Part shown: in pieces, positions 1-8,535 of the stretch
How positions within the stretch are numbered: the first letter of the stretch is position 1
Layout of the letters: each line of letters starts with the position of its first letter
Assembly: GCA_003158355.1 (NCBI GenBank)
Contig: PMIV01000088.1
Span: 1-22,128, forward strand
Source of the DNA: Anaerolineaceae bacterium
GTDB lineage: Bacteria > Chloroflexota > Anaerolineae > Anaerolineales > Anaerolineaceae
Reading direction: 5' to 3'
Length of the DNA stretch: 22,128 bases
Notes under the pieces: generated by a model
Databases searched by the model: none
Seen by the model: only the letters and a program-made list of their open reading frames with translations
Told to the model about the DNA's origin: nothing
Position numbers and translations under genes: made by a program

Positions 1-1315
1 TTCTTTCAAGAACCTCTGCGATAGTCGCTCCAAATATCTCTGGTTTCAGTTTAAAACCTGCATCTTCCAACCGCGGACTGAAAAGAGGGCGCATTCCAGT
101 AGGTTTGATCGTTCCTTCAATTTTTCCATCTACACTAATTCCGGTCTGTTCAAATTTAAAGATATCAGTAAGTACCACCGTGTCCCCTTCCATTCCGGCC
201 ACTTCTGTAATGTTCGTCACTTTGCGAGTGCCGTCTTTCATTCGCGTTTGCTGTACGATCACATCAACAGCAGTCGCAATCATTTGCCGGATCACCACGA
301 TAGGTAAATCAAGGCCAGCCATCATGACCAAGACTTCGAGGCGGGAAATCGCATCTCTAGGAGTGTTCGCGTGTATAGTCGTAAGCGAGCCATCATGGCC
401 GGTGTTCATGGCCTGAAGCATATCCAACGCTTCTCCTCCCCGGCATTCTCCCACCAAGATCCGGTCCGGACGCATGCGTAAAGCATTCCGCACCAGATCT
501 CGAATATTCACTTCGCCAACGCCTTCGACATTGGGATTTTTCGTTTCCAGGCGTACTACGTGGTCCTGTTGTAACTGTAATTCTGCCGCATCTTCAATGG
601 TAACGATCCGTTCATCTTCAGGAATATAAGCGGAGAGAACGTTTAACAGAGTGGTTTTTCCCGATCCAGTTCCACCCGAAATAACCATGTTCATCCGACT
701 GACCACACAGGCCCGTAAAAATTCTGCCATGCTCGAGGTTAAAGAGCCATATTCTATCAAATCCTTTACCAACAATTTCTCTTTCCGAAATTTCCGAATT
801 GTGATCGAAGGCCCATCGATGGCGACCGGACGCATAATAGCATTCACCCGTGATCCATCCGGCAGACGTGCATCTACAGTCGGGCTGTCTGCGTCAATTC
901 GCCTCCCAAGTGGAAGAATAATTCTTTCGATCACTCTCATCACATGGTCATCATTGTCAAAAGTGATCCCGGTTTTAGTTAATTTTCCTTTTTTTTCTAC
1001 AAACACTTTGTTGGGGCCATTCACCATTATTTCACTGACATCTGGATCATCCAATAAGGGTTGAATGGGGCCATAACCAATGATTTCGTTATAGGCCATA
1101 GTCATGATTCGCTGGCTGGTTTCTTTGGATATTTGAAGGCCCGTTTGCTCATAAACGGATTGGATCTTTTTTGCTATGGTTGCACGATAATCGTTTGAAT
1201 CTATTTTTCTCCCATCGATCTCTGAACTTACTCTATCGATCAAGAAATCTCTAAAACGAGTGAGGTCATTATCAGAAAGGTTCTTTATATCAGGGATTCC
1301 TGGATCATTTGACAT
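1..1315 (-). CDS. cpaF: Tad/Flp pilus assembly ATPase CpaF (TadA), 3' end cut by window
   Basis: Cytoplasmic hexameric secretion ATPase of the type II/IV family that powers Tad (Flp) pilus assembly. Read on the minus strand, about 438 residues are visible. An N-terminal domain of about 180 residues is followed by the RecA-like core. The Walker A motif GGTGSGKT is near residues 214-221, the Asp box IVTIEDAAEL near 237-246, Walker B with LVGECRGGEALDML near 277-290, and the His box TGHDGSLTTIHANT near 295-308. All catalytic motifs are intact. CpaF proteins are usually about 430-480 residues, so only the last few codons should lie outside the window. The ATG at 1315 follows an AAGGA Shine-Dalgarno sequence by 8 bases. 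It lies inside the end of the small gene upstream, which suggests translational coupling. Other tad genes (tadB, tadC, pilin) would be expected beyond position 1 but cannot be seen. Confidence 0.95.
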   Translation of the reverse strand, partial: MSNDPGIPDIKNLSDNDLTRFRDFLIDRVSSEIDGRKIDSNDYRATIAKKIQSVYEQTGLQISKETSQRIMTMAYNEIIGYGPIQPLLDDPDVSEIMVNGPNKVFVEKKGKLTKTGITFDNDDHVMRVIERIILPLGRRIDADSPTVDARLPDGSRVNAIMRPVAIDGPSITIRKFRKEKLLVKDLIEYGSLTSSMAEFLRACVVSRMNMVISGGTGSGKTTLLNVLSAYIPEDERIVTIEDAAELQLQQDHVVRLETKNPNVEGVGEVNIRDLVRNALRMRPDRILVGECRGGEALDMLQAMNTGHDGSLTTIHANTPRDAISRLEVLVMMAGLDLPIVVIRQMIATAVDVIVQQTRMKDGTRKVTNITEVAGMEGDTVVLTDIFKFEQTGISVDGKIEGTIKPTGMRPLFSPRLEDAGFKLKPEIFGATIAEVLER

Positions 1316-1607
1316 AATCATTTTCCTTCTTCATCTCATCATCAGCAGTAATCCAAACCACCTGATCACGACGGATTGCCATAAATTTGGTCTGAAAAAG
1401 GACCTTATCCCCAGTATCATAGACAACGGCATTTGTAATTGCCAGAAATGGTTCAGCTAAATCCAATTCATCCTTCAGACGATATCCAACTCGAACATGA
1501 ACCTCCCCGGTTAAATAATGCTTGGTGGTCTGAACCCTGACTGTAATCGGTTCCTTGGGAACAATATCGGTAAAGATTTTTCCTTTACCATCATAATTAA
1601 TGGTCAT
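1305..1607 (-). CDS. small conserved-looking protein of unknown function, coupled to cpaF
   Basis: Encodes 100 residues with no signal peptide or membrane segment. I do not recognise the family with confidence. The sequence alternates short beta-strand-like stretches (KITVRVQTT-type, VHVRVGYRL, FLAITNAVVYD, FMAIRRDQVVWIT) with a charged C-terminus, which suggests a small all-beta domain such as a PilZ-like or split-barrel fold. That is only an impression. The start ATG at 1607 has an AAGG Shine-Dalgarno sequence about 9 bases upstream. The stop codon lies 11 bases inside cpaF, so the two genes are almost certainly co-transcribed and may be translationally coupled. The position directly ahead of cpaF points to a role linked to the Tad system, for example a regulator or adaptor of the ATPase. 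This rests on context only. Confidence 0.8.
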   Translation of the reverse strand: MTINYDGKGKIFTDIVPKEPITVRVQTTKHYLTGEVHVRVGYRLKDELDLAEPFLAITNAVVYDTGDKVLFQTKFMAIRRDQVVWITADDEMKKENDYVK

Positions 1608-1676
1608 TATTTACCGCCTTCTCAATTGGTTAAATTTTTTCAAAATAATGGGGATGCCGCTGTGATGATCATTAAC

Positions 1677-1682
1677 ATTATA
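1677..1682 (-). promoter_or_regulatory. candidate -10 element for the small gene and cpaF
   Basis: A perfect TATAAT hexamer reads on the minus strand, about 70 bases upstream of the ATG at 1607. No convincing -35 hexamer lies at 16-18 bases, so only the -10 is proposed. It sits in the divergent spacer shared with rfbB. Confidence 0.4.
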
Positions 1683-1784
1683 CGATCTATTCCTATTTGC
1701 CCGGTTAAGAAAAAACCCTTAGACAATTGACCCTTGTCTTCGTAGTTTTCCAGTGCAGAAGGGATTCAAGGACCCATTTTCAAG

Positions 1785-1790
1785 TATAAT
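1785..1790 (+). promoter_or_regulatory. candidate -10 element for rfbB
   Basis: A perfect TATAAT hexamer lies 58 bases upstream of the rfbB start codon. The matching -35 position is poor (GGATTC-like at 17 bases). It is the best plus-strand promoter candidate in the spacer before the sugar-nucleotide genes. Confidence 0.4.
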
Positions 1791-1848
1791 AATTTCTTGA
1801 TAAAGATCTAAAATTAATTTATTTCTTTTTTTGGTTTGCGAGGACTAA

Positions 1849-2913
1849 TTGAAATCAATATTAATTACCGGTGGTTGTGGATTCATTGGCTCAAATTTTA
1901 TCCACTACATCATCGATCATAACCAAGACCTGCGTGTCACCAACCTGGATGCAGTCACCTACGCCGGTAATGAAGCTAACCTGGAAAATATCAAGACAAA
2001 TCCCAATTATCACTTTATTAAAGGCGATATTTGTGACCAGGAATTGGTCCGGAAAATATTTGTAGAGAACGATATCGATACGGTCGTTCACTTCGCCGCT
2101 GAAACCCATGTGGATCGGTCGATCCTCAACCCTCTTGAATTTTTACATACCAATGTTTATGGCACCGGAGTGCTATTAGAAGCTGCTCGTGAGCACTGGC
2201 AGAAGAACCCAACGGGCGAGCATCGATTCCATCATATTTCCACTGATGAAGTATTCGGATCATTGATGCCCAATGATTCAGCGTTTAACGAATCCACGCC
2301 ATACTCGCCGAACTCTCCATATTCTGCCAGCAAGGCAGCCAGCGATCATTTGGTCCGCTCCTATTTCCATACCTATCAACTGCCCATAACCATCAGCAAT
2401 TGCACCAATAATTATGGACCTTACCAATTCCCCGAAAAGTTAATCCCGCTTTTCATTTCAAATGCCATTCATGGACTGCCTTTGCCTGTTTATGGCGATG
2501 GCAAACAAATTCGGGATTGGGTATACGTCGAAGATCATTGCGAAGGGATCTATCAAATCCTCAGCAAAGGTAAGGTAGGTGAGACGTATGGAATTGGCGG
2601 CAATAATCAGCCCACCAATCTGGAGATCATTTTAGAGATAACCTCCTTATTAGATGAGATATTGCCGCAGTCTCCACATAAACCTCATGCTCAATTGATT
2701 CAATACGTCAAAGACCGCCCAGGTCACGACCGCAGATATGCAATGAACATCTCCAAGATCAACCGAGAATTAGGATGGACACCCAAAGAATCACTTAATT
2801 CGGGTTTGCGTAAAACGGTTGAATGGTACATTCACAATGCAAATTGGGTGGAAAACATCAACAAAAACAAAGAATTTAACCACTTTTTACAGACAAATTA
2901 CTCGAATCGATGA
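1849..2913 (+). CDS. rfbB: dTDP-glucose 4,6-dehydratase
   Basis: Extended short-chain dehydrogenase/reductase that converts dTDP-glucose to dTDP-4-keto-6-deoxyglucose in the cytoplasm with a tightly bound NAD cofactor. The 354 residues match the usual family length. Visible motifs are the NAD-binding TGGCGFIG at residues 7-14, HFAAETHVDRS at 81-91, the family-specific STDEVFG at 131-137 whose Asp and Glu act in dehydration, the catalytic Tyr158-xxx-Lys162 in YSASK, NNYGPYQFPEKLIP at 187-200 and RDWVYVEDH at 222-230. The start is TTG at 1849. This puts the NAD motif at the normal distance from the N-terminus, and GAGGA ends 4 bases upstream; no ATG fits. The gene is 8 bases ahead of rfbA. Its product feeds rhamnose or amino-deoxysugar branches; the wecE and wecD homologues downstream favour the latter here. 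Confidence 0.96.
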   Translation: MKSILITGGCGFIGSNFIHYIIDHNQDLRVTNLDAVTYAGNEANLENIKTNPNYHFIKGDICDQELVRKIFVENDIDTVVHFAAETHVDRSILNPLEFLHTNVYGTGVLLEAAREHWQKNPTGEHRFHHISTDEVFGSLMPNDSAFNESTPYSPNSPYSASKAASDHLVRSYFHTYQLPITISNCTNNYGPYQFPEKLIPLFISNAIHGLPLPVYGDGKQIRDWVYVEDHCEGIYQILSKGKVGETYGIGGNNQPTNLEIILEITSLLDEILPQSPHKPHAQLIQYVKDRPGHDRRYAMNISKINRELGWTPKESLNSGLRKTVEWYIHNANWVENINKNKEFNHFLQTNYSNR

Positions 2914-2921
2914 GGTGATAA

Positions 2922-3788
2922 ATGAAGGGAATTATTCTTGCCGGTGGAAGCGGAACCCGACTTTACCCATTAACCCTGAGCGTCAGCAAACAACTCCTGC
3001 CCGTTTACGACAAACCCATGATCTATTATCCCCTGTCGACTTTGATGTTAGCGGGGATTAAAGAAATCCTCATCATCAGCAACCCCGAACATATCCAGGC
3101 GTATAAAAATTTGCTGGGTGACGGGTCTCAATGGGGCATGCGATTTGAATATGCGGTCCAACCCAAGCCGCGTGGTCTGGCGGATGCTTTTATCGTGGGA
3201 GAAAATTTTATTAATAATGAAGCAAGCGCCCTCATCCTTGGAGATAACATTTTTTACGGCAGTGGTTTAGTTACCAAAGTACAAGAAGCTGCTGAAATAA
3301 AGAACGGGGCTTTGATATTCGCCTATCCGGTGAAAGACCCAAACCGATACGGTATCGTTGAACTGGACAAAGAACGACGGCCCATCAGCTTAGAAGAAAA
3401 ACCGATTATCCCCCGTTCAAATTTTGCCATTCCCGGCCTATATTTTTATGACGGACGGGTATCCAAGTTTGCCAAGAAGATCAAGCCATCCCCACGCGGA
3501 GAGATTGAGATCACAGACCTGAACCGGATTTATATGGAAGAAGGCACGCTGCAGGTGAGTATTTTTGGCCGCGGCATGGCCTGGTTGGATGCCGGTACTA
3601 CCGAATCGCTGCTGCAGGCGGCTAATTTTATCCAAGTCGTCCAGGAACGGCAGGGATTCAAGATCTCCTGCCCCGAAGAGATTGCCTTCCGTATGAAGTT
3701 CATCGATCGCGCCCAGTTGACGCGTATTAAAGAAAGCACCACGAATCCAGATTATAAAAAATATTTTGAAGAATTAATAAAGGAATAA
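2922..3788 (+). CDS. rfbA: glucose-1-phosphate thymidylyltransferase
   Basis: Nucleotidyltransferase that makes dTDP-glucose from dTTP and glucose-1-phosphate, the first committed step toward dTDP-deoxysugars. At 288 residues it has the normal RmlA length. The signature loop LAGGSGTRL is at residues 6-14, the catalytic-site Lys23 lies in SKQLLPVYDKPMIYYPL, QPKPRGLADAF is at 80-90, and the metal-binding ILGDNIFYG region at 105-113 carries the conserved Asp. A good GAGGTGAT ribosome-binding site overlaps the rfbB stop codon, so rfbB and rfbA are one operon. The order rfbB-rfbA without rmlC or rmlD nearby means the rhamnose pathway is not complete in this window. After this gene comes an AT-rich spacer and then membrane glycosyltransferase genes. 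Confidence 0.96.
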   Translation: MKGIILAGGSGTRLYPLTLSVSKQLLPVYDKPMIYYPLSTLMLAGIKEILIISNPEHIQAYKNLLGDGSQWGMRFEYAVQPKPRGLADAFIVGENFINNEASALILGDNIFYGSGLVTKVQEAAEIKNGALIFAYPVKDPNRYGIVELDKERRPISLEEKPIIPRSNFAIPGLYFYDGRVSKFAKKIKPSPRGEIEITDLNRIYMEEGTLQVSIFGRGMAWLDAGTTESLLQAANFIQVVQERQGFKISCPEEIAFRMKFIDRAQLTRIKESTTNPDYKKYFEELIKE

Positions 3789-3886
3789 CTTATTAAATTT
3801 GAAGCCAAGGTCACTAATTCACAAAGAAATTTTGTTTGACCATGAAAATTTTAGAATTTTATCTTGAAATCTTTTAGGTGTCATTT

Positions 3887-5104
3887 ATGAGTAAAAAAGA
3901 AATAAATATTTTTTATGCTCTATTAAGTTGTTTGGTAATCGCCTTATTTGGATTAGTAATGTTTCACGAACTCAAGCACGGAGATTTTCCTGCACATATT
4001 GCATTTGCTAAATATTTTTCTGAAAATGGATATTTATATAAAATACCACATACGCTTTTCGCCAGAGGCGTTACGATCATTCGTGCTTTGTTGCCTGCAA
4101 ACATTCTGGTCTGGATCAGCCCATATGTAAAACAAGTATATGACCTTAAATCTTTCGAGATTTCCACCCTTATTTTAATGGTACTAACCTATCTTTTTTT
4201 GGCTTACATCATTGCCAATCGAATTCTGAATGAATGGAAAAACAGCACAAACAAAGCACTTTTCTGGGTTGGATTCATTACTTTTACAATATTACTCGCC
4301 GCACCAATTTTCCTGTTTACTTTTCCGAATAGAATGTTCGTGGGCTACGTAAACGGTAATCGTTACGATAGTCCAACCTATATTTTGTCAAAACCATTTG
4401 TTCTGCTCTTTTTTCTGGGAATTGTTGATAATTTTGAGGCAAAATGGAATTGGAAACAGGCAATTCTTATTGCGATAGCCTTAGTCTGTGCAACTTTAGC
4501 AAAGCCAAGTTTTACAATCACTATTCTTCCTGCTATTGGTATTCTGGTACTTTTTTCGATCAAAAGATTACGTAAAATCAATTGGGGATTCCTAATTTTC
4601 GCAATCGGTCTTCCCTCAATTATTGTGCTATTCGGGCAATATATCATCAATTATTCCGGGAATCGCGGCGATAGAATATTGATCGCTCCATTCAAAGAAA
4701 TATTGTTTCATGTACCCAATTTATATTTAGTCTTCTTCTTAATTATCATGTCGATTGCTTTCCCAATTGTGATCACAACCTTTTATTGGAAAGAAATCAA
4801 ACATGATCTAGAATTTCGTTTAGCTTGGATAAACTATTTTATCGGACAAATGTACGGATTGATTTTTTGCGAGGAAATTAATTTTGGGGTACTAAACTTT
4901 TGGAATAGTGCAATGATCGCAAATTTTGTACTATTCTTTACAACGGTAAAATTTTATGGCAGGGATATTTATGAAAATATTGCTACTAGAAAAAAATTAT
5001 CTAGCAAACAAATTGTTGCTAGTGGCGTCCTTGTTCTTCATTTGTTATGCGGAATCATTTATTTTATTGCCACATTGCTTAATAAGGGAGTCAATGTGGG
5101 GTAA
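3887..5104 (+). CDS. polytopic membrane protein, probable GT-C glycosyltransferase
   Basis: A 405-residue, very hydrophobic protein with roughly ten predicted transmembrane helices. Helix 1 is followed by the polar loop HGDFPAH (residues 31-37), with an Asp in the first outside loop as in GT-C glycosyltransferases, which use a polyprenyl-phosphate sugar on the outer face of the membrane. A second polar patch near residue 150 (NGNRYDSPTYILSKPF) also resembles GT-C proteins of surface glycan clusters. ATG at 3887 is preferred because AGGTG ends 6 bases upstream; an in-frame GTG lies at 3878. It is followed after 18 bases by another membrane glycosyltransferase gene. The gene is visibly more AT-rich than rfbBA. 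Substrate and acceptor cannot be read from sequence; a polymerase or other membrane role is possible. Confidence 0.72.
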   Translation: MSKKEINIFYALLSCLVIALFGLVMFHELKHGDFPAHIAFAKYFSENGYLYKIPHTLFARGVTIIRALLPANILVWISPYVKQVYDLKSFEISTLILMVLTYLFLAYIIANRILNEWKNSTNKALFWVGFITFTILLAAPIFLFTFPNRMFVGYVNGNRYDSPTYILSKPFVLLFFLGIVDNFEAKWNWKQAILIAIALVCATLAKPSFTITILPAIGILVLFSIKRLRKINWGFLIFAIGLPSIIVLFGQYIINYSGNRGDRILIAPFKEILFHVPNLYLVFFLIIMSIAFPIVITTFYWKEIKHDLEFRLAWINYFIGQMYGLIFCEEINFGVLNFWNSAMIANFVLFFTTVKFYGRDIYENIATRKKLSSKQIVASGVLVLHLLCGIIYFIATLLNKGVNVG

Positions 5105-5122
5105 TATTTTATGGGAGAGTTA

Positions 5123-6325
5123 ATGAAGAGCAGAAATTTACTGAATTTTCAAAAATTTGCGATCATTACGACTTTAATTATTCTGGCAATTGTGTTAAGG
5201 ATCTTTTTTTTATACATTCCCAGTCCAGATTTAACAGAATTCAATTCCGTTTGGTATGACACATTTATTAAAATTGGAAGAATTGATGCATTTAAAACAG
5301 TTTTTTATAATTATTCCCCCGCATATTTATATTTGATCGATTTTACAACACTATTCAGATTCATTCCAAAAATTATTGCATTAAAGTTGATCCCAATTTT
5401 TTTTGATGGGTTTGCTGCCTTTGCAGTTTATAAAATCATAAGCCTGAAATACTCCGGGGGTAATTATCCCTGGGTTGGATTTTTCGCAATACTTTTCGCA
5501 CCTACAGTTTTTATTGAAAGCAGTATGTGGGGGCAAGTTGACATTATTTTTACCTCTTTTCTATTGTGGTCTTTTTTTTATCTGCTAAAAGATAAACCGT
5601 TCTTATCGATCCTGGCATTCTCAATTGCACTTTGTTTTAAGTTTCAAGCGATATTTTTTGCACCCATCTTTATTATTTTATTCTTTAGAAAAAAGATGCC
5701 CTTCTGGTCCTTTTTTTGTATACCGATCGTATTTTTCATATCAGTGATTCCAGCATGGCTTTCTGGTGGTCCACTGGGTGATATTCTATCCATATATTTT
5801 TCTCAAGCAAATACCTATCATTCACTCTCGTTGCGGGCACCCAATCTCTATCTGTTTTTACCATCAGATCCGAATTTTGAACTTAAAAAATGGCTGGGCA
5901 TTGGATTCACTGGAATTTTAGTCTTACTCTACTTGCTTTTCCGAATTTATAAGAAGAAAGAGCTGTCTTATATAGCATTGAGTTTTGATGCAGCTTTACT
6001 CACTACCTTTATTGTTTTCTTTTTACCCAGCATGCATGAACGGTATTTTTTCACTGCAAGTGTTTTCCTCATTGTTTTAGCTTTGTTCTATCCAAAAATG
6101 ATTTGGGCCAGTATACTAATTCAAGCATCTTCATTGATTTCCTTTATCCCATATTTTACCGGTTGGTCAGACATATTCGCCCAGATTGGTGCAGTATTAA
6201 ATATTTTCTTGTTGATCGGTTTGGTTTTCTTTTATCGAGACTATTTAATTAATGGGATTAACGAGAACGATAGTCCAAAAATAATATTTCCTCACTCCCC
6301 CTCAATAGAATGCGGCGAGAAATGA
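5123..6325 (+). CDS. Gpi18-like (COG5542-type) GT-C mannosyltransferase-family membrane protein
   Basis: A 400-residue polytopic membrane protein. Hallmarks of the bacterial Gpi18-like GT-C family are MWGQVD at residues 135-140, SLRAPNLYLFLP at 236-247 and SMHERYFF at 303-310. Acidic residues in the first outside loop (Asp36, and Asp46 in WYDTF) are candidates for catalysis. Family members transfer sugars, often mannose, from polyprenyl-phosphate donors at the outer face of the membrane; the exact sugar here is unknown. Two in-frame ATGs exist, at 5111 and 5123. The second is preferred because GGGAGA ends 4 bases upstream, but 5111 cannot be excluded. The gene overlaps the next one in an ATGA arrangement, so translation is probably coupled. 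It is strongly AT-rich: 17 G+C in the 60 bases at 5161-5220. Confidence 0.8.
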   Translation: MKSRNLLNFQKFAIITTLIILAIVLRIFFLYIPSPDLTEFNSVWYDTFIKIGRIDAFKTVFYNYSPAYLYLIDFTTLFRFIPKIIALKLIPIFFDGFAAFAVYKIISLKYSGGNYPWVGFFAILFAPTVFIESSMWGQVDIIFTSFLLWSFFYLLKDKPFLSILAFSIALCFKFQAIFFAPIFIILFFRKKMPFWSFFCIPIVFFISVIPAWLSGGPLGDILSIYFSQANTYHSLSLRAPNLYLFLPSDPNFELKKWLGIGFTGILVLLYLLFRIYKKKELSYIALSFDAALLTTFIVFFLPSMHERYFFTASVFLIVLALFYPKMIWASILIQASSLISFIPYFTGWSDIFAQIGAVLNIFLLIGLVFFYRDYLINGINENDSPKIIFPHSPSIECGEK

Positions 6326-8364
6326 TCCAGAAACTGAAACGATTTGTTTTTTCATATGCGAATACTCCAATAATATTAGCCTTATTAGTCCTTGCCAGCT
6401 ATGCAATCACCATCCGGTTCTTAGGTTTCTTCATGGATGATTGGTATCTGATCTGGTATAAACACATTTTTGGTGCGTTACAATTTCCGGCTTATTTTTC
6501 TGTAGATCGACCGCTAATGGGATATTTTTATATCCTGGCCAATTTCCTATTGGCCAATTCTGAATCTCCGCTTGTTTGGCAAATTTTCGGTTTATTCACC
6601 CGTTGGTTAACTGTCTTTGCCTTATGGGGCTTTCTAAATACTCTTTGGCCAAACGCTAAAAAACAAAATACACTGGTCGCGATCCTGGCTGCGGTTTTCC
6701 CTGGTTTTACTCAGCAATGGATCGCAGTAATTTACAGCTTCTTTTTTACCTGCCTCGCCGGGTTCTTTTTCTCGCTCACCTTAATGCTGAAGGCTGTTCG
6801 AAACCCAAAACGCTTCTGGATCTATACCGTTCTTTCATTGATCATTGGCGTTTATTCTTATGCGGCGGCCGAATTTTATTTTGGATTGGAATTGATTCGT
6901 CCGGTAGTTTTATGGATTGAGTACTCCAGGGATAATCAAGATGTACGCCAGAAAATACAAAAAACTTTAAAGACCTGGGTACCTTACTTCATTGCCTTTT
7001 TGGCATTTGCTATTTGGCGTGGGTTTTTCTATGTTTCTGCTCATCATGAAGTTAAAATTACCCAAGAAATCTTACAGTCACCGCTTGGCTTTGTAATTAA
7101 ATCTCTACAAATAATTTACCAGGCTTGTATTGATGCGGTTTTTAATTCCTGGGTGAATCCCCTCAACCTGAGCAATTACCCTACAAAAGGAAAAGTCCCT
7201 TTCCTTATTTTAGGGATCGTGATTCTTGTTTTCTCGGGTTTGGTCATTTGGCTCCGCTCCATTACAAAAAATAATTTTCAGGAAACAGAAGCACAAAATA
7301 GATCCTGGAATAAAGAAGCTTTTTCCCTCGGATTGATCTCTTTAGTAGTTGCGGTTTTGCCATTTTTGGCAGCAGATCTACCAATTGGAATTGATTATCC
7401 TTATGATCGTTTCCTTTTAGCTTACATGTTTGGTAGCTGCTTGTTTTTGGTTACCCTTTTAGACAAACGGAAGATCGGGCTTTATTTCATTGCATTTCTG
7501 CTTGCAATATCCACAGGGTATCAAATCTCAAAGAGTGTTTATTACAAAAATGAGTATCAGGAACAAAGTGATTTTTTTTGGCAGTTAAGTTGGCGAGCTC
7601 CTCAAATTCAAAAAAACACAGTATTACTATCCGAAGATTTGTCTTTTTCTGATTTGTTTTCAAGTACTTCTTTGACAGCTCCATTAAATATGATCTATGC
7701 AAGCAATCTCGATTCTCACAATATACCTTATTTTTTATTGTTGTATTCTCAGCTACAAGATGTTGTGCCGGAATTTGAACCTAACTTACCCATTAATTAT
7801 GATTTGCGTTCGTTTGTTTTTCAAGGCAATACTTCATCCATAATGGTCTTTAAGAAGACATCAGATAGTTGTCTACGATTATTATCCAATGACGATTCGC
7901 CAGCCGAATTTTTACATAGTCCAAGGTATAATTTCTGGGAAGAAGTAATTCCTTTATCAAATCTAAATCAGGTGATTACCCAACCTGAAAATGCGGTTAC
8001 CTTGCCGGAAAAATACTTTGGGGTTGAAAATACGAACCAGTGGTGCTTTTATTTTGAAAAGGCAGATCTTGCCCGCCAATTAAAAAAATGGGATTTAGTC
8101 ATTACCCTTTATGACCAGGCAAGTTCTAAGGGCTTCGAACCCACAAATGTTAGTGAGTGGTTACCCTTGATTGATGCTTATGCAAATACAAACCAACTAT
8201 TTAAAGCCTCAGATCTTACTTTAAGCCTTAAAATTAATGATGATAACAATAAAGGGATAGTTTGTAATGCTTGGGAAAAAATAAAAGGACAGATCACAGA
8301 CACTCAGATGCAAGGACAAGCTCAAAACGTGTTGTCCCAACTCCAATGTGAAGCAATAAAATAA
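6322..8364 (+). CDS. large GT-C membrane glycosyltransferase with TPR-like C-terminal tail
   Basis: A 680-residue protein. About the first 400 residues are polytopic membrane with the GT-C signature MDDWYLIW near residues 38-45 (tandem Asp39-Asp40 in the first outside loop) and DRPLMGYFY near 62-70. From about residue 410 a soluble domain follows, and the last 115 residues contain helix-turn-helix pairs of TPR type (LARQLKKWDLVITLYDQA, then EWLPLIDAYANTNQLFKASD). The soluble part probably lies outside the membrane, but topology was not computed. ATG at 6322 overlaps the preceding stop as ATGA and is preferred over ATG at 6310, which lacks a ribosome-binding site; the GGCGAG ahead of 6322 is itself weak. 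This is the third consecutive GT-C gene, and a terminator follows it. Donor and acceptor are unknown. Confidence 0.78.
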   Translation: MIQKLKRFVFSYANTPIILALLVLASYAITIRFLGFFMDDWYLIWYKHIFGALQFPAYFSVDRPLMGYFYILANFLLANSESPLVWQIFGLFTRWLTVFALWGFLNTLWPNAKKQNTLVAILAAVFPGFTQQWIAVIYSFFFTCLAGFFFSLTLMLKAVRNPKRFWIYTVLSLIIGVYSYAAAEFYFGLELIRPVVLWIEYSRDNQDVRQKIQKTLKTWVPYFIAFLAFAIWRGFFYVSAHHEVKITQEILQSPLGFVIKSLQIIYQACIDAVFNSWVNPLNLSNYPTKGKVPFLILGIVILVFSGLVIWLRSITKNNFQETEAQNRSWNKEAFSLGLISLVVAVLPFLAADLPIGIDYPYDRFLLAYMFGSCLFLVTLLDKRKIGLYFIAFLLAISTGYQISKSVYYKNEYQEQSDFFWQLSWRAPQIQKNTVLLSEDLSFSDLFSSTSLTAPLNMIYASNLDSHNIPYFLLLYSQLQDVVPEFEPNLPINYDLRSFVFQGNTSSIMVFKKTSDSCLRLLSNDDSPAEFLHSPRYNFWEEVIPLSNLNQVITQPENAVTLPEKYFGVENTNQWCFYFEKADLARQLKKWDLVITLYDQASSKGFEPTNVSEWLPLIDAYANTNQLFKASDLTLSLKINDDNNKGIVCNAWEKIKGQITDTQMQGQAQNVLSQLQCEAIK

Positions 8365-8412
8365 TTAATTGATTCACAAAGTACTTTCCTATCAAGCCGG
8401 GTGATGAACAAA

Positions 8413-8438
8413 TAACCATCTTATGGTTAGTTTTTTTT
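8413..8438 (+). terminator. rho-independent terminator after the GT-C block
   Basis: A perfect 7-base-pair stem (TAACCAT at 8413-8419 and ATGGTTA at 8423-8429) with a 3-base loop is followed by G and eight T residues. It ends the transcription unit containing the three GT-C genes. It separates them from the GT2/wecD/wecE genes, which must then have their own promoter; I could not identify one confidently in 8439-8535. Confidence 0.75.
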
Positions 8439-8535
8439 CTTTCTGTATTTTGATAGTTCTTTTCATTTATTCTCTCAATAATCTTTTTTAAGGTTTTTCT
8501 TTAGAATAATAATGATCGAAAAAAAAGGGAATATC

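Noticed and set aside
105..1064. Plus-strand frames of 103 and 137 residues at the left edge
   Set aside because: Antisense to cpaF, where all four ATPase motifs are read on the minus strand.
1849..3788. rfbBA as a dTDP-rhamnose operon
   Set aside because: No rmlC or rmlD is present in the window, whereas wecE- and wecD-like genes that use the same intermediate lie downstream. Rhamnose synthesis elsewhere in the genome cannot be excluded.
3821..3864. TTGACC at 3836-3841 as a promoter for the GT-C genes
   Set aside because: The sequence 17 bases downstream is a poor -10, and the better TAGAAT at 3852 is only 10 bases away. An internal promoter remains possible but is not supported.
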